DNA from: Pyxicephalus adspersus
Lineage: Eukaryota > Chordata > Amphibia > Anura > Pyxicephalidae
Reading direction: 5' to 3'
Assembly: GCF_032062135.1 (NCBI RefSeq)
Contig: NC_092858.1
Span: 171,866,660 to 171,930,659 of the forward strand
DNA length: 64,000 nucleotides
Positions 33,950-45,104 of this stretch are shown here, in pieces. Every line of letters begins with the position of its first letter. Positions within the stretch are counted from its first letter, which is position 1. Under the pieces are notes generated by a model. It saw nothing but the letters and a program-made list of their open reading frames with translations. It searched no databases and was not told the DNA's origin. Made by a program: the position numbers and the translations under genes.

Positions 33950-35545
33950 ATTATTACAGTTCCCCTACAGCTGGTTTTATTGATGTTCATCCATTATTAC
34001 ATATGTTTCTATAGCAAATGTTAGATTGTATTGTAATGAGCCAGGATTTCACCCTCCTGGGATGCTCAGTATGTGTATGTTGTATTCTCTGCACCTCCCC
34101 AGCCCCGGATATTTCTATATTTAAGTCTCTGCTTATTGTGGTGTTGTGTACTTCTCAGGGCAAAGCTTCTAAGCTTCTTTATTTGTCTGCTCAGACTGTC
34201 TGTCTCCTTGAGTCCTCCTGCAACACTTCCAATGCTGCAGTGACGATGTCGTCAGCTGTTTACAGTCATTTCCAGGGACTATTGACACTTTGAATCCAAG
34301 CTATTGACTTTGAGGGACCTTTCTGGCCCATCAAAGGGTATTCGATAATTTGGATTTGTATAGTTCCACTGACAACATAGACTTCATGTAAAGATTGTTT
34401 CAATTAAAGTGTAAGGACGCCAGATTGTGTAAGAGCAGTGAATGTCTTGTGTCCATGTTAAGAAGATTCACTCTCTCCATTGGCCTTGGAGTCAAAACAA
34501 AAAATTGTAATTGTTGGCTAAAGAGATAAAATCTTCCATTGGAGAAATGAGTTCTGGTGACAATGATTGGGGAATAAATCAAAGAGATCCTTACTTCCTA
34601 TGCAACAAAAACTGAAGGAAATATCCCAAAAAGTGCAAAAAGAGTCCCAAATGGGACTCAAAAAAATTAAAAGACTGCTGGTGGTCTTAACCATTCCTTG
34701 CTGTATCCAAAAAGTTTTGACTTTACATTACGTTACACTGTAACCCGACGTCTCAAAAAAAAAAGTATATCATTGGCAAGCTGGTTGATCGAATTCAAGA
34801 CTTTGCCAGGGACAAAGTAACAATTCCAAGAGATGAATCCAAAATCAGAAACTGTTGCTGGGTATTGGGGATGGTTGGCAGCTCTGAGTGTCTTGGCATT
34901 CTTGACTGTTGGTGGGTAAAGTTGGTTTTTGGAATGTCTTCGTCACCCCAGGGAATATAGAGCAGTGACTCCAAAAAATGTTTGCATATGTTATATGATG
35001 AGAGATCAATACAATAAATTGTTGTCAGAGATCTGATACACTGAGAGAAGAATTGTCAAAAATTTGTAGCCGGTTGCTTTGAGTTTGGGAGTTTTAAAAT
35101 TCGAACATTTGTGTAATATTTTGTAGTTTTTCTGCGGTTCTAATCCTAAATATCCATACTTGTCCAGTAACTGCAAACATGAAATATAAAAACTGCAACA
35201 TTGTTTTTGTTTGTTTACTTTTTTATTATATTTTTACTACATGACAATTGCAACCTTGTATCACATGACAATGATGACTTTGGGTGATGTGTGTTTATAA
35301 ATACATTAATGTGTTTGATGTATGGCAATTTACTGTGTAAATATATATATATATTTATTTATTCATTTGTTTAAATGTTTATGTTAGTTGTAATTTTATC
35401 CCATCACCACTCACCATGGTCCTGGTAATTTGCGGAAAACATATTCCCTGATTCTGTTCTCCAACCTCACCTCTGATGCACTTTCAGTATTTTGTATGAC
35501 TAGTTACAAATGCTGCTGGTAAATGACAGTGACTTTATTTCAACA
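33950..35545. other. Intronic sequence, no exon seen (33950-35545)
   Basis: AT-rich with several A runs and a short (TA)n-like stretch (35340-35355). No repeat family is recognised and no splice-flanked open segment could be supported. Confidence 0.4.
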
Positions 35546-36290
35546 TTCTCCCGTATACCTTATTAGATTGCAAGCTCTTCTGCCTTCTGTTTCTCCTTTA
35601 TACACTAATAGATTGTAAGCTCTTTTACTTTCTGTATCCTGCCCTATACATTAATAGATTGTAAGCTCTTCTACCTATTCTATTCTCTCTTATACCCTAA
35701 TAGCTTGTAAGCACTTCCACCTTATATGTAACCTTTATAAATTTTAAGCTCTTCTACCTTCCGTATCTTCCCTTATACTCTATTAGATTGTAAGCTCTTT
35801 TACCTTCTCTATCTTCCCTTATACTGTAATAGATTGTAAGCTCTTCTACCTTCCGTATCCTTCCTTATACCCTAATAGATTGTAAGCTCTTCTACCTTCC
35901 GTATCCTCTCTTATACTCTAATATATTGTAAGCTCTTCTACCTTCCGTATCCTCCCCTATACTCTAATGGATTGTAAGCTCTTCTGCCTCCTCCTTTTAT
36001 CCCAATAGATAGATTGTAAGCTCTTCTACCTTCTGTTTGCTCCCTTATATATTAGATTGTAAGCTCTTCTACCTTCTGTTTGCTCCCTTATATAATATAT
36101 TGTAAGCTCTTCCACCTTTTGTTTGCTTCCTTATATAATAGATTGTAAGCTCTTCTACCTTCTGTTTGCTTCCTTATATAATAGATTGTAAGCTCCTCTA
36201 CCTTTTGTTTGCTTCCTTATATAATAGATTGTAAGCTCTTCTACCTTCTGTTTGCTCCCCTATAAATTAGATTGTAAGCTCTTCTGCCCT
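35546..36290. repeat. Minisatellite, unit about 41-46 bp, about 17 copies (AGATTGTAAGCTCTTCTACC)
   Basis: 'agattgtaagctcttctacc' followed by a variable 'ttccgtatcctcccttatac' type spacer repeats about every 45 bp in the left part and about 41 bp in the right part (from 36040, 'ttctgtttgctcccttatat'). The two unit lengths mark two amplification phases. The phrase AGATTGTAAGCTCTT also occurs inverted at about 40658-40673 ('agagcttacaatctag'), so the array probably grew from a dispersed repeat. Confidence 0.9.
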
Positions 36291-36363
36291 CTCTGTCCTC
36301 CCTTTTACCCTGTGATCAGGCTGATTGTCCCTTTCTGCCTATGGCAATCGCCATCTTTTCCAG

Positions 36364-36449
36364 GGACCGTGTGCCGGGGAATATCCGAGGATCCTATACT
36401 GTGTGTGTGGAGTGATTTTGGATTGGCAGAGTGAAATGTCCATCAGTTG
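36364..36449 (+). other. Possible cryptic or alternative exon (86 nt)
   Basis: Bounded by 'ccatcttttccag' on the left and 'gtgagt' on the right. Joined to the exon at 32055-32115 the phase fits, but the frame reaches TGA at 36432-36434, so inclusion would end the protein. It directly follows the minisatellite. It could be a chance splice-site pair. No homology supports it. Confidence 0.15.
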
Positions 36450-37009
36450 GTGAGTCCGGGCTCATAAATTATGCCGGAGTCAGGAAATATTGGATTATTG
36501 GATATTCCACATCACCGCGGTCCCAGCGAGGACCTCCAGACACTGCAGCTTTCAGAGCTCATTGTACAGCATGGCAGAGACGATTGATAATTGGAGGAAG
36601 TGAATTACATATCCTACAGAATTCTTTTCTTATGGAAAAAGAAGGATTTGTCCCCATTTAGAGATCGCTGCTATAAGCCTTGTGATGCCACTGTGCCCGG
36701 CCCCGGATTACACGATGATATCAAACCCTCGTACTTTGATTTTGGGGTGCAGTTGGGTGAATTTGGGGTTGAAAATGTGATTTTGCTCTCCATTTCTATT
36801 CATTTTAATAAGGGAACAAATGCAGTGATAATTTAGGGGTAGATTTAAAAAGCAATAAATCATTCACTCCATGGAAATAAAGAATTTTCTTCCAATGTTT
36901 GGCGAATGTCAGATTCACTGCTTTATACACAGATCTCATAGAATAGAAATTCAGTTCACAGATAGTTAAAAAGTCGATAGTTGAAATCAATGATTTTATA
37001 ATGGGCACA

Positions 37010-37880
37010 CTTGTTGTGAAAGGCTCCCACCAGGGCTGCATTGAGTTCCCAGGTCTCATAATAGGAGTTCTCCAGAATCTCTGCACAGCCTGTGCCCATT
37101 ATGGGGCGTTCCACCTACCCTGTGCTGAGTTCATGGGTCTGTATACCAGCTGTGCCCATTATGAAGGGTTCCTATTATCCCCGGTTTGTATACTTTCTGT
37201 GCCCAATGTGATGGGTCCCCACCATCCCAGCACTGAGTTTTAGGTCTGTATGCCAGCTGTGCCCACAATGAAGGGCTCCCGTTATCCTTGCAGTGAGTTT
37301 CAGTTTTCTATACCTGCTGTACCCATTATAAGGAGTTCTCCCTGTCCCTGCAGTTCTTGGGTTTGTTCTCCCTGTGCCCATTATGATGAGCTCCCACCAT
37401 CCCAGTGCTGAGTCCCCAGGTCTGCACACCTCCTGTGCCCAATGTGACGGGTCCCCGCCATCTCAGAATTGAGTTCCTGGGTCTGTATACCAGCTGTGCC
37501 CATTATGAAGGGTTCCTATTATCCCCGGTTTGTATACTTTCTGTGCCCAATGTGATGGATCCCTACAATCCCAGCACTGAGTTTTAGGTCTGTATGCCAG
37601 CTGTGCCCACAATGAAGGGCTCCCGTTATCCTTGCATTGAGTTTCAGTTTTCTATACCTGCTGTTCCCATTATAAGGGTTCTCCCTGTGCCCATTATGAT
37701 GAGCTCCCACCATCCCAGTGCTGAGTCCCCAGGTTTGCACACCTCCTGTGCCCAATGTAACGGGTCCCCACCACCTCAGCATTGAGTTCCTGGGTATGTA
37801 TACCAGCTGTGCCCATTATGAGGCCCCCACCATCCATGTTCCCTAGGTCTGTATATCTGCTGTGCCCATTATGAGCCCTA
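37010..37880. repeat. Minisatellite (unit about 65 bp) with 313-344 bp higher-order repeat
   Basis: Basic motif 'ctgtgcccattatgaagggt' plus 'cccaccatcccagcactgag' and 'tccaggtctgtataccagc'. The phrase starting 'gtataccagctgtgcccatt' occurs at 37141, 37485 and 37798, giving higher-order periods of 344 and 313 bp. Copies one and two of the long unit are nearly identical over more than 90 bases, so that duplication is recent. Frames here are repeat products. Confidence 0.9.
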
Positions 37881-38488
37881 ACCATCCCTTTGCTGATTAT
37901 TTTTTCCCCATGCATATTAAGGGAAGGTTCAGACCTGTGGTGGCACCTTGGCCACACTGAAGTGGGCATCCATCAGCAGTACTGAGCTACATTTTGCTGG
38001 CCCATTTCATTCTCCATAAGGCTGCTGTGGGTCGATGCTACTTGTAACACCTCCCACGGGGCGGCATGAAGGATTGGCAACGGCACCACCCATATAAACC
38101 TGAACTTGAGCCTTATAAATACCTGTTTTATTGTATTCTGTTCAGCATGTCATAAGATTCTCACCCTCCTACCACACTGCATATCCAGGATGTGACCCCC
38201 CTGCCTGCAGACTCTGGTGCCACCTGCAGGCAGTGCTTATTCCCTGACCGGTAAGTAGCCTGGAGGTGCAGTAATGATACATCAGAGGTATGTGAATAGC
38301 ACAGAACATTCACATATCTGTGTTTCTGCTGTGTTATAAACTTTGAGCTTCTCCTTCCATTACTGAGAGCCAATCACATCTGAGGAGTGGTCACTGCAAT
38401 AAGTGATAAATAAATTCCTGATCTCCCAATACACAACAACATGAATTTACAAATCATTATAAAGCCATTGCAGAGCTCCAATCCAGCG
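37881..38488. other. Intronic sequence, no exon seen (37881-38488)
   Basis: No recognisable repeat or exon. Confidence 0.4.
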
Positions 38489-38593
38489 TCTCTACCTAGG
38501 CTGAGATGATGTCACCAGTCTGCTGCAGGCAGGAGAAACATTTCCCTTGTCTCTTCTCCTCCATTGATCAGACTGCAACATTGTAACTTTGCG
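38489..38593 (+). repeat. Dispersed repeat family B, best-preserved copy
   Basis: Reads 'ctaggctgagatgatgtcac', 'cagtctgctgcaggcaggag', 'ccttgtctcttctcctccat', 'gatcagactgcaacattgta'. It abuts the MITE at 38594, which may have inserted at its end. Confidence 0.65.
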
Positions 38594-38787
38594 TCTGATT
38601 TATTAATGTTATCCAAGACTGATATCATGGGAGAACCTGGGTGATCCTGCAGATTTGGAATGGATCTGCTCCAGGATTAGAAACATGTATGGTAAAATGA
38701 TGTGTAACAAAATCTGTTTCAGGTTTTCTGGATTACCCAGGTTCACCCATGATAGTCTTCTCCAGTCCTGAAAGGCATTAATAAAAC
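38594..38787. mobile_element. Palindromic MITE (CTGATTTATTAA family)
   Basis: Outer ends are 'tctgatttattaatg' and 'cattaataaaaca'. The complementary interior has 'atgggagaacctgggtgatc' at left and 'gattacccaggttcacccat' at right. Non-coding. Confidence 0.8.
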
Positions 38788-39531
38788 ACGTCCATTGAAT
38801 GCGGTGATGAGGCTGCCGGATTTACATGGTTGTGCCGGCAAGTAGATATCGGGCATTTCAAAATCGAGGGCAAATGGTGGAAATTTATCTTCCCGACCAA
38901 TCGAGATTCTTTAAATTTTATACAAGTTGTTGATTGAACGTAATAATAAAAGAAAGAATGGGAAATCCATTGGGAAATACGACCCGCATATGGCCAGGAT
39001 CAGTCACAACAAGCACTCCGCATCGCGGTGGGTTATCCAGCGCTCAGCCCTGAGGGCGCACTTCCCTTCCTCTGATTGGTCGGGTAATGTAGGAGCGCTC
39101 AGTAATGTGGATAAGGACCATTGGAGTCAGTGACACCCACGTGATGAGCTCTTACTGGAGGGGATGAGGGCTCAAGGGGTTAATGTGCTGGAATTAATTA
39201 GGCGGAATGGTAAATGTCTTGTAAATGGAGGGGTCATGTGATGGGAATCACGGCTCCTCTACAACAACGGCTCTTTTGTGTGGTGTGGATGGGGCCACTT
39301 ATGATCTCTCCATTGGGATCGGCATGGAAAGGGTTAAACACAATGGGGGGGCAGCATAGCATCAATTATACAGATTTCGATAGTGTTTTACCCCAAGGTG
39401 AAAAATAGTCCAGCTAATTTGGGTTTGGTCGGGGGGCTCCGGTGGGCATCATGGATCTATTCCCTAAGAATAAAAATGTTATGGCAGCTTACGTCCTTTT
39501 TTTTTTTTTTCTTGACTTTTTGCTTTCTGTG

Positions 39532-39588
39532 CTAGGGTGACAACGCTTGTTGCATAGAATCAGTAGAGGAGCAGCGTTGTCACCCTAG
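39532..39588. repeat. Small perfect-stem hairpin, 16-bp arms (CTAGGGTGACAACGCT)
   Basis: The left arm CTAGGGTGACAACGCT is exactly complementary to AGCGTTGTCACCCTAG at 39573-39588. The loop is 25 bp. Three further GTGACAAC/GTTGTCAC hairpins of about 35-55 bp follow within 1.6 kb, so this is one member of a local family. Confidence 0.85.
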
Positions 39589-40092
39589 AATTAAGCAAAA
39601 GAACACCTCCGTGTCCTTGTGATTATAAAGGGCGAGTGTTCTACATTCCTCGGGGCCACAGGGTCTGCAGAGGTCTCCATCAGACCCGTCCTGGGGAGAT
39701 TCAGATTTGAAAGACGTGGCCCCAGGGATTTGTTGTGATGCAGGGGGGCAGATCCAGGGGGGCCCCTGGATCTGCACATAGATGACCATCGGTGGTAGTG
39801 CAGGGCTGCCATTGAACGAACAGAAAGGTGCAAATTCTGCTTAGGGGCCCTTAGATCTATAGCTAGATGTCCATCAGTGGTGCTGCAGGGCTGCCATGGA
39901 GGAGTCAATATTCTGCATTGGGGTCCCTAGGTCTGTAACCAATCCATTGGCACCCCACAGACTATGCAAGATACGGGGCAGCACTCACTGATTGTCTGGC
40001 AGGATCAATATCACCAGCATCAGCTGCATATATAGAGACCATGCCCGTGTATTGGCACAGCTGCATGTAGCCCCCACCAGGAGCTCCTGTGG
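39589..40092. other. Intronic sequence, no exon seen (39589-40092)
   Basis: Contains a loose direct repeat of 'catcagtggtgctgcagggc' type (39788-39810 and 39870-39893). No exon supported. Confidence 0.4.
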
Positions 40093-40140
40093 CTAGGTGA
40101 CAACGTAGAAACTGAACTCCGAGACAGTTGTCACCCTATA
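40093..40140. repeat. GTGACAAC-family hairpin 2
   Basis: Arms CTAGGTGACAAC (40093-40104) and GTTGTCACCCTA, with a 23-bp loop. The left arm lacks one G relative to hairpin 1. Confidence 0.7.
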
Positions 40141-40713
40141 ACAAGAAGCGCATAAGCAAGGACCTTCATGGCAGGATCACCAAATGAAAGCTGCAAATGT
40201 AAAAAGCACCAAAAGGCCATATAGTGAACAGCCGAGGGGTCCAATAGAACCCTAAAGGGGCCCCAAGCATTTGTGGCCCTTGTCTTGCACACCCCTTATG
40301 CAAAATCCAATCCAGGGTGTATTTTATTTCTTTTTTTCTCCTTTTTGCTTTTCCTTTTCTGTTTTATTGCTGGCATGTGAGGCAATTTGCAGAAATCAGT
40401 GATTTTGCAGATTTTTTTTCTAAAAGAGCCCCTTTGTTCTCCATTGATAGGGGGAGGGTAGATTTATACACTGATAATTACATGAAAGAACTCCGACTTT
40501 AGAGCTGATCTGTCCAGTCGTCTTTCTCCCTCTAATAGTTTCTGATCCAATGTGACTTCCTTCAATATTCTGCCATTTATGTGACTGCACGTAGTGCTGT
40601 ACATTAAATAGGGGTTGCAAATGACAGATACTAAAGGAGGAGAGGACCCTGCCCTGAAGAGCTTACAATCTAGGAGGCGGGGGGAGTATCATACATCATT
40701 CACCGGCTTTGTG
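40141..40713. other. Intronic sequence with a dispersed-repeat fragment
   Basis: A fragment 'ggaccctgccctgaagagct' plus 'tacaatctaggagg' (40644-40677) matches, inverted, the unit of the minisatellite at 35546-36290 and a common frog repeat end. No exon is seen. Confidence 0.45.
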
Positions 40714-40838
40714 CTGGTGACAACGTTACATGGGTGTGTGCAATATGTCCGTAGGGCTGCATGGGGTTTCCAGCAAGGGGGGATGGGGTGACAACACAGG
40801 AGCTCAATTGGAAGATCAGGACAGAGTTGTCACTGCCA
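40714..40838. repeat. GTGACAAC-family half-site and hairpin 3
   Basis: A lone CTGGTGACAACGT lies at 40714-40726. A hairpin follows with arms GGTGACAAC (40787-40795) and GTTGTCACTGCC (40826 onward). Confidence 0.6.
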
Positions 40839-41093
40839 CAGGATTGGTCAAAACTTTTAACTGTAGAAGAGGAAGTGAGGAGAAAATTTTTATACAAAAT
40901 TAGTTTTTCATTACCTAAGGAGATAATTTATGTGAAGTTGTAGCGAAAATACATTTGTCCTCAGTGTCACTGCCATGCCAGATCCCTAAATGACCGACTT
41001 CCAATATGGAGTATTGGGGTCCCTATAGCCAGGCATCCACCCTCACCCCCTTCTCCATTGCTCATTCTCAGCCAATCACCAATGATCCTGCCA

Positions 41094-41172
41094 AGTGACA
41101 ATTACTGAATGTCTGTACAGTTGTCACCTGAACAAGGGTCCCTATTGGATGATTTTCTCTTCTGGTGACAAT
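41094..41172. repeat. GTGACAAC-family hairpin 4 and half-site
   Basis: AGTGACAAT at 41094-41102 pairs with GTTGTCACCT at about 41120-41129. A further TGGTGACAATG half-site lies at 41163-41173. These are the most decayed members of the series. Confidence 0.5.
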
Positions 41173-41441
41173 GAATATCTAACTGAAAAAAACAAATATA
41201 TATATTGATTTTTATGGGATCCAATTATAAAAATTTTCACCCAAGATTCACATAACATTTTCCCCAAATTATGATTATGTAGATGTTAGTGTAGTGTGAT
41301 GTTTGGTGAATCTTGGGTGAATATTTATAAATAAACTCCTACATAATCACATGATCAATGTTACTATTAATGATAAGTCTTTGTTTGCACGTTCCAATAT
41401 TCAAATTAAAAATACAAATTCCCACCAATCAGAATCCAGAT

Positions 41442-42672
41442 AAATATATAACAGGGCGGAGTATGTGCCGCATCAATGTGAGAGCTGAACTGCATTGTTC
41501 ACCGCAGCCAATCAGAATCCTCCGTCTCTTCTTCCCGGCACTGAAAGGAAGAAACAAAGCCTTGTCATATAACAATACGATGAACGATTGTTTCATGGAA
41601 AAATACAATGTAGCAAAATGTAGAAAACGTGAAATGAAACATTGATACAGCAGCCAATCTGATCACGTACAATCATCAATAAATCAATTCTTTATTCCTG
41701 AATCTGATCGATCAAACGTAATCAATATCACTCAGCAATCAATATCATTCATCCATAAGATATGATTGAAAGAAATATTTCAATCTGACCGATTGAGGTT
41801 CTCTTGATATGAATCAATCAGTGTTATTGATCACTTTTGATTGATCAGGTTAGAAATGAAGAATCAATATATTGGCAGTCATACAAGACAATCAGATCGG
41901 CTGCTCGATCATTGTAGAATGAATCCCTTTCTATTTCCATGTTTTCTAATTCACTATGTCGTATTTCTTCCGATCGTCAATAAATCGATTCTTTGTTCCT
42001 GAATCTGATAAATCAATGTGATCGATTTCAAGAGAACCTCAATTGGTCAGACTGGAATCCTATCTGATGGATGAATGATATTGATATCTGAGTGATATTA
42101 ATCACCTCTGATCGATCGGGTTCAGAAATAATCAATGTATTGACGTCCATACGTGATGATCCGATTGGCTGCTGGATCAGTCTTAGAATTATTCCCTTTC
42201 TCTTTACTTATTTCTAATTTTGCTTCATTGTATTTCTTCCGATCGTCAATAAATCGATTCTTTGTTTCTGAATCTGATCGATCATAAGTGATCAATATCA
42301 CTCATTGATCCATATCAAGAGAACCTCAGTCGGTCAGATTGGAATATTTTTCAATTGCACAAACACCTGATGTATGGATATATTGATCACATCAGAATCA
42401 ATTTATTGACGATCGTACAAGACGATTGGATTGGCTCTTCGATCCCTCATAGAATGATTCTGTTTCTCTTTTTATTTTTCCTATTTTGCTTCATTGTGTT
42501 TCTTCCATGGTATTGTTATAAGACAACGCTTTGTTTCTCTCTTCACTGTCTGCGCAGGGAGACGGAGGGTTCTGATTGGCTGCGGTGAACAATGCAGACA
42601 ATTGGAGTCAGTTCAGCTTTCAGACACATTGATAAGTCGGCCCCGGTACTCCTTCCTATTATATATTTATCT
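41442..42672. mobile_element. Foldback element: tandem palindromes inside a long terminal inverted repeat
   Basis: The outer arms of about 200 bp are inverted copies. Left 'agataaatatataac', 'catcaatgtgagagctgaac', 'ttcaccgcagccaatcagaa', 'gaaacaaagccttgtcatat' and 'aacaatac' all reappear, reverse-complemented and in mirror order, at about 42490-42672. Between them lie three tandem units with landmark CTTTATTCCT/CTTTGTTCCT/CTTTGTTTCT at 41690, 41991 and 42260 (spacing 301 and 269 bp). Each unit is itself palindromic: 'gaatctgatcgatca' and 'agagaacctcaatcggtcag' have inverted partners in the same unit. No transposase ORF exists; a 133-codon frame across the right arm has no domain. Foldback (FB-like) or a composite MITE array are the best descriptions; no target duplication could be identified. 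Confidence 0.75.
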
Positions 42673-42689
42673 TGTCGTAGTGAGGGGAC

Positions 42690-42960
42690 AGTGAGAGCTT
42701 GGTCAGTTTCCTCGCAGTCGCCTGTCAGCGTTATCAGACATTACCTAATTAAGCGACCACTTACGCCCCGTCTGCGGACGTCAGTTGTTACTCGCCAATT
42801 TACTGCAGGTCCTCGCTTTTTACAAGAGGCGGCTGACTTTCACAACGAGGGCTCTAATCTGCGCTCGTTAGCACAAAGCCATTATTTTGTCTTTGAAAAC
42901 CATTTATTACATTTCCTCTACCGAAAAAAAAAGGGGCCGCGGCGACCTTTACGTCCGGTG
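42690..42960. other. Repeat-poor, CpG-containing block (possible conserved element)
   Basis: Follows the foldback element. It contains 'cctaattaagcgaccactta' and several CpGs and matches no repeat family here. Enhancer function is inference only. Confidence 0.2.
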
Positions 42961-43172
42961 GCGTCCGCTTCGGTGTTGTGGTGTTTGAGTTGAATATTAT
43001 TTAATTCTGTTTTATAGGCATTTTATTTGTCTCTGCTTGCTCTGGGGCCGTTTGGATCAGCTCCACCTGGGCGTGTCTGACGAGCTTAGCCAATGAAGCT
43101 GCGTGAAGGACGATGTGCACTAATGGCAGCCAATCTGAGCCTAGATCGCACCGTTGTGATTTTTTACAAAGC

Positions 43173-43640
43173 TATGATGAAAAAAGACATAAGTCCATCA
43201 AGTTCAACCACCAGGGAAATAAACATTGCCCAGATAAAAACCCTATTATTATTACTACACAGTATTTATATAGCGCCATCATATTACGCAGAGCTGTACA
43301 AAGTCCATAGTCATCTCACTAGCTGTCCCTCAAAGGAGCTCACAATCCATTCTCCCTAACTCAGTCATATGTCTTTAATACAGTCTAAGGACAATTTTGG
43401 GGGAAAGCCAATTAATCTAACTGCATGTTTTTGGAATTCGGGAGGAAACGGGAGAACCAGGAGGAAACCACACAAACTCCATGCAGATGGTTTTGAACCT
43501 GGGACCCAGCGTTGCAAAGACTAGAGTGCTAACCACTGAGCCACCATAGACTTTGTTGATCCAGAGGAAGGCAAAAAAAAACCCTGGTACAGTTTGCTCC
43601 AACAAGGAACAAAAATTCCTTCCTGATCCCACAAGGCAAT
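43173..43640 (+). repeat. Dispersed repeat family D, split by a SINE
   Basis: The left part 'gaaaaaagacataagtccat' to 'cccagataaaaaccc' and the right part 'gactttgttgatccagagga' to 'ttccttcctgatcccacaag' together align with 16971-17140. The SINE at 43244-43548 separates them at the position that reads 'aaactcctacgcacatag' in the intact copy. Confidence 0.8.
43244..43548 (-). mobile_element. tRNA-derived SINE, near full-length
   Basis: In plus-strand order: TTA-rich tail, 'cacagtatttatatagcgcc', 'attacgcagagctgtacaaa', 'ctgtccctcaaaggagctca', 'aactgcatgtttttggaatt', 'cgggaggaaacgggagaacc', 'tgaacctgggacccagcgtt', ending 'aaccactgagccaccat'. The last two contain the complement of pol III B- and A-box sequences. 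The central part matches the conserved core known from V-SINE-type vertebrate SINEs. Part of the core ('ggagaacc' region) is shortened relative to 56293-56613. Confidence 0.85.
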
Positions 43641-45104
43641 CGGATTTGTGATTGGCTGCTCTGGATTTTTGCACTTTACCCCTTGCAGATATTCATGGTT
43701 CTTCTTCATTAGGTTGACTTGTATGTATTGCTTTTGCATTATCATCACCACCATGCACAGTGATCTCCCCAGCTCCTTTCAGGTGGGCGTACCACCCAGC
43801 AAATTTTTAATAATCACCCAAAATTAGGCAGGTGGTTACTGAAACATTGGGTCACAATACAGCGCCCACCACCACATGTCTAGATCTTCCAAACCTAGCT
43901 GGAAAAAATTTCTGGGGATAATACTGATGCAATAATGCCTTGACCATTGTGCTGGTCATTCATGGTGATTGGCATTTCAATGGGCATCCCAGCGTACTTC
44001 AACCGACCTGCAGTTAAATGCATTGCCATGTGCATGGTTCAGTCAGAAAAAAGAATGGGCTGCCTTAATGCAACGTAATGGGGCCATTATGATCCAAAAA
44101 ATCTCCTAGTAGCCAACAGAACCCTTGCCAAGCTGACTGTGGAGTCCCCCTTGGGGAGGATCTAATGCCCTCCAGCAGGGCACCCGTAACACATGTCCAT
44201 CCTTGTTCTCGGCATCCCTATGTCCGCCCCCATCCTCGCCTTCTCATTGTAGTGACCGGAGACTCGTGCCCCCACAGCAAAGATTTACATTTCAGATTCA
44301 CAAAAAAACAAACAATGAGCCCATTGATACATTTTGTTTTCGGCTGACTATTCCGTTTTTGAAGGTTTGAAAGGCGACATTTTTATTCTGGTATTTATCA
44401 TCCTCAAACTTCTCTTTGTCTGAAAAAAAAGTCTCCCCCACATCATCTGACCCTGCAAGGAGAATTCTGCGCATTCCTCTCCCCGCAGCCTGGTCTGCGC
44501 ACCAAGTACAAAACTTTGCTGGAGTTTTGGGTTGGGAGTGGCTTTGTTTGGCCCCATTGGGAATTTTTTTTTTTGGCACCATTCTCACCGGAAATCAAAA
44601 ATTCTGCCGTTGTTATCAAAAAATGTGATTGTCATAGCGGAGAAATTTGGAGGAGAGCAGCAAATATTTTGGGACAAGGCTAAATAAAGTGGGGCAAAGC
44701 CAAGTTGATGTAGTTGTGGGTCCCAACCATCATGGAGTGGCCATCAGGATGTAGAAGATCAGCCAGGATGGAGAGAACTACATGTCAGTGCAGTGGTGTC
44801 ACCGACTCCCTGCAGCGTCTTCACTTGTTTTCCCGCACAGGTACTGCAGTAACCCCATCGGAAGGTTGGTACTTCCCGGCCCAGTTCCAGAGACTTCCCA
44901 GGTATACAGAATGGACTCATTCACCATTACCCACAACATTTTGGACACATCTGAAAATCAGTTGCTTAAATTTATTTGGCTGTTAGATGGAATCGTTTTT
45001 ATGGATTGGAAGTGAAAATTGCCCCAATCCAAGCGATTTAAATCATGTGATCCACTGGGCCAAAATGGGCCAGAATGATGATGAACCATGGCAGGGTGTG
45101 CAGG
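43641..45104. other. Intronic sequence, no exon seen (43641-45104)
   Basis: Short frames on both strands up to 97 codons; none has domain features. No repeat family is recognised. Confidence 0.4.

Noticed and set aside
41470..41560. Foldback arm taken as a promoter because of CCAATCAG
   Set aside because: The same sequence is mirrored at 42560-42600 as part of the inverted repeat, so it is better explained as element structure.
42592..42993. 133-codon frame
   Set aside because: It starts in the right arm of the foldback element and has no domain; chance frame likely.
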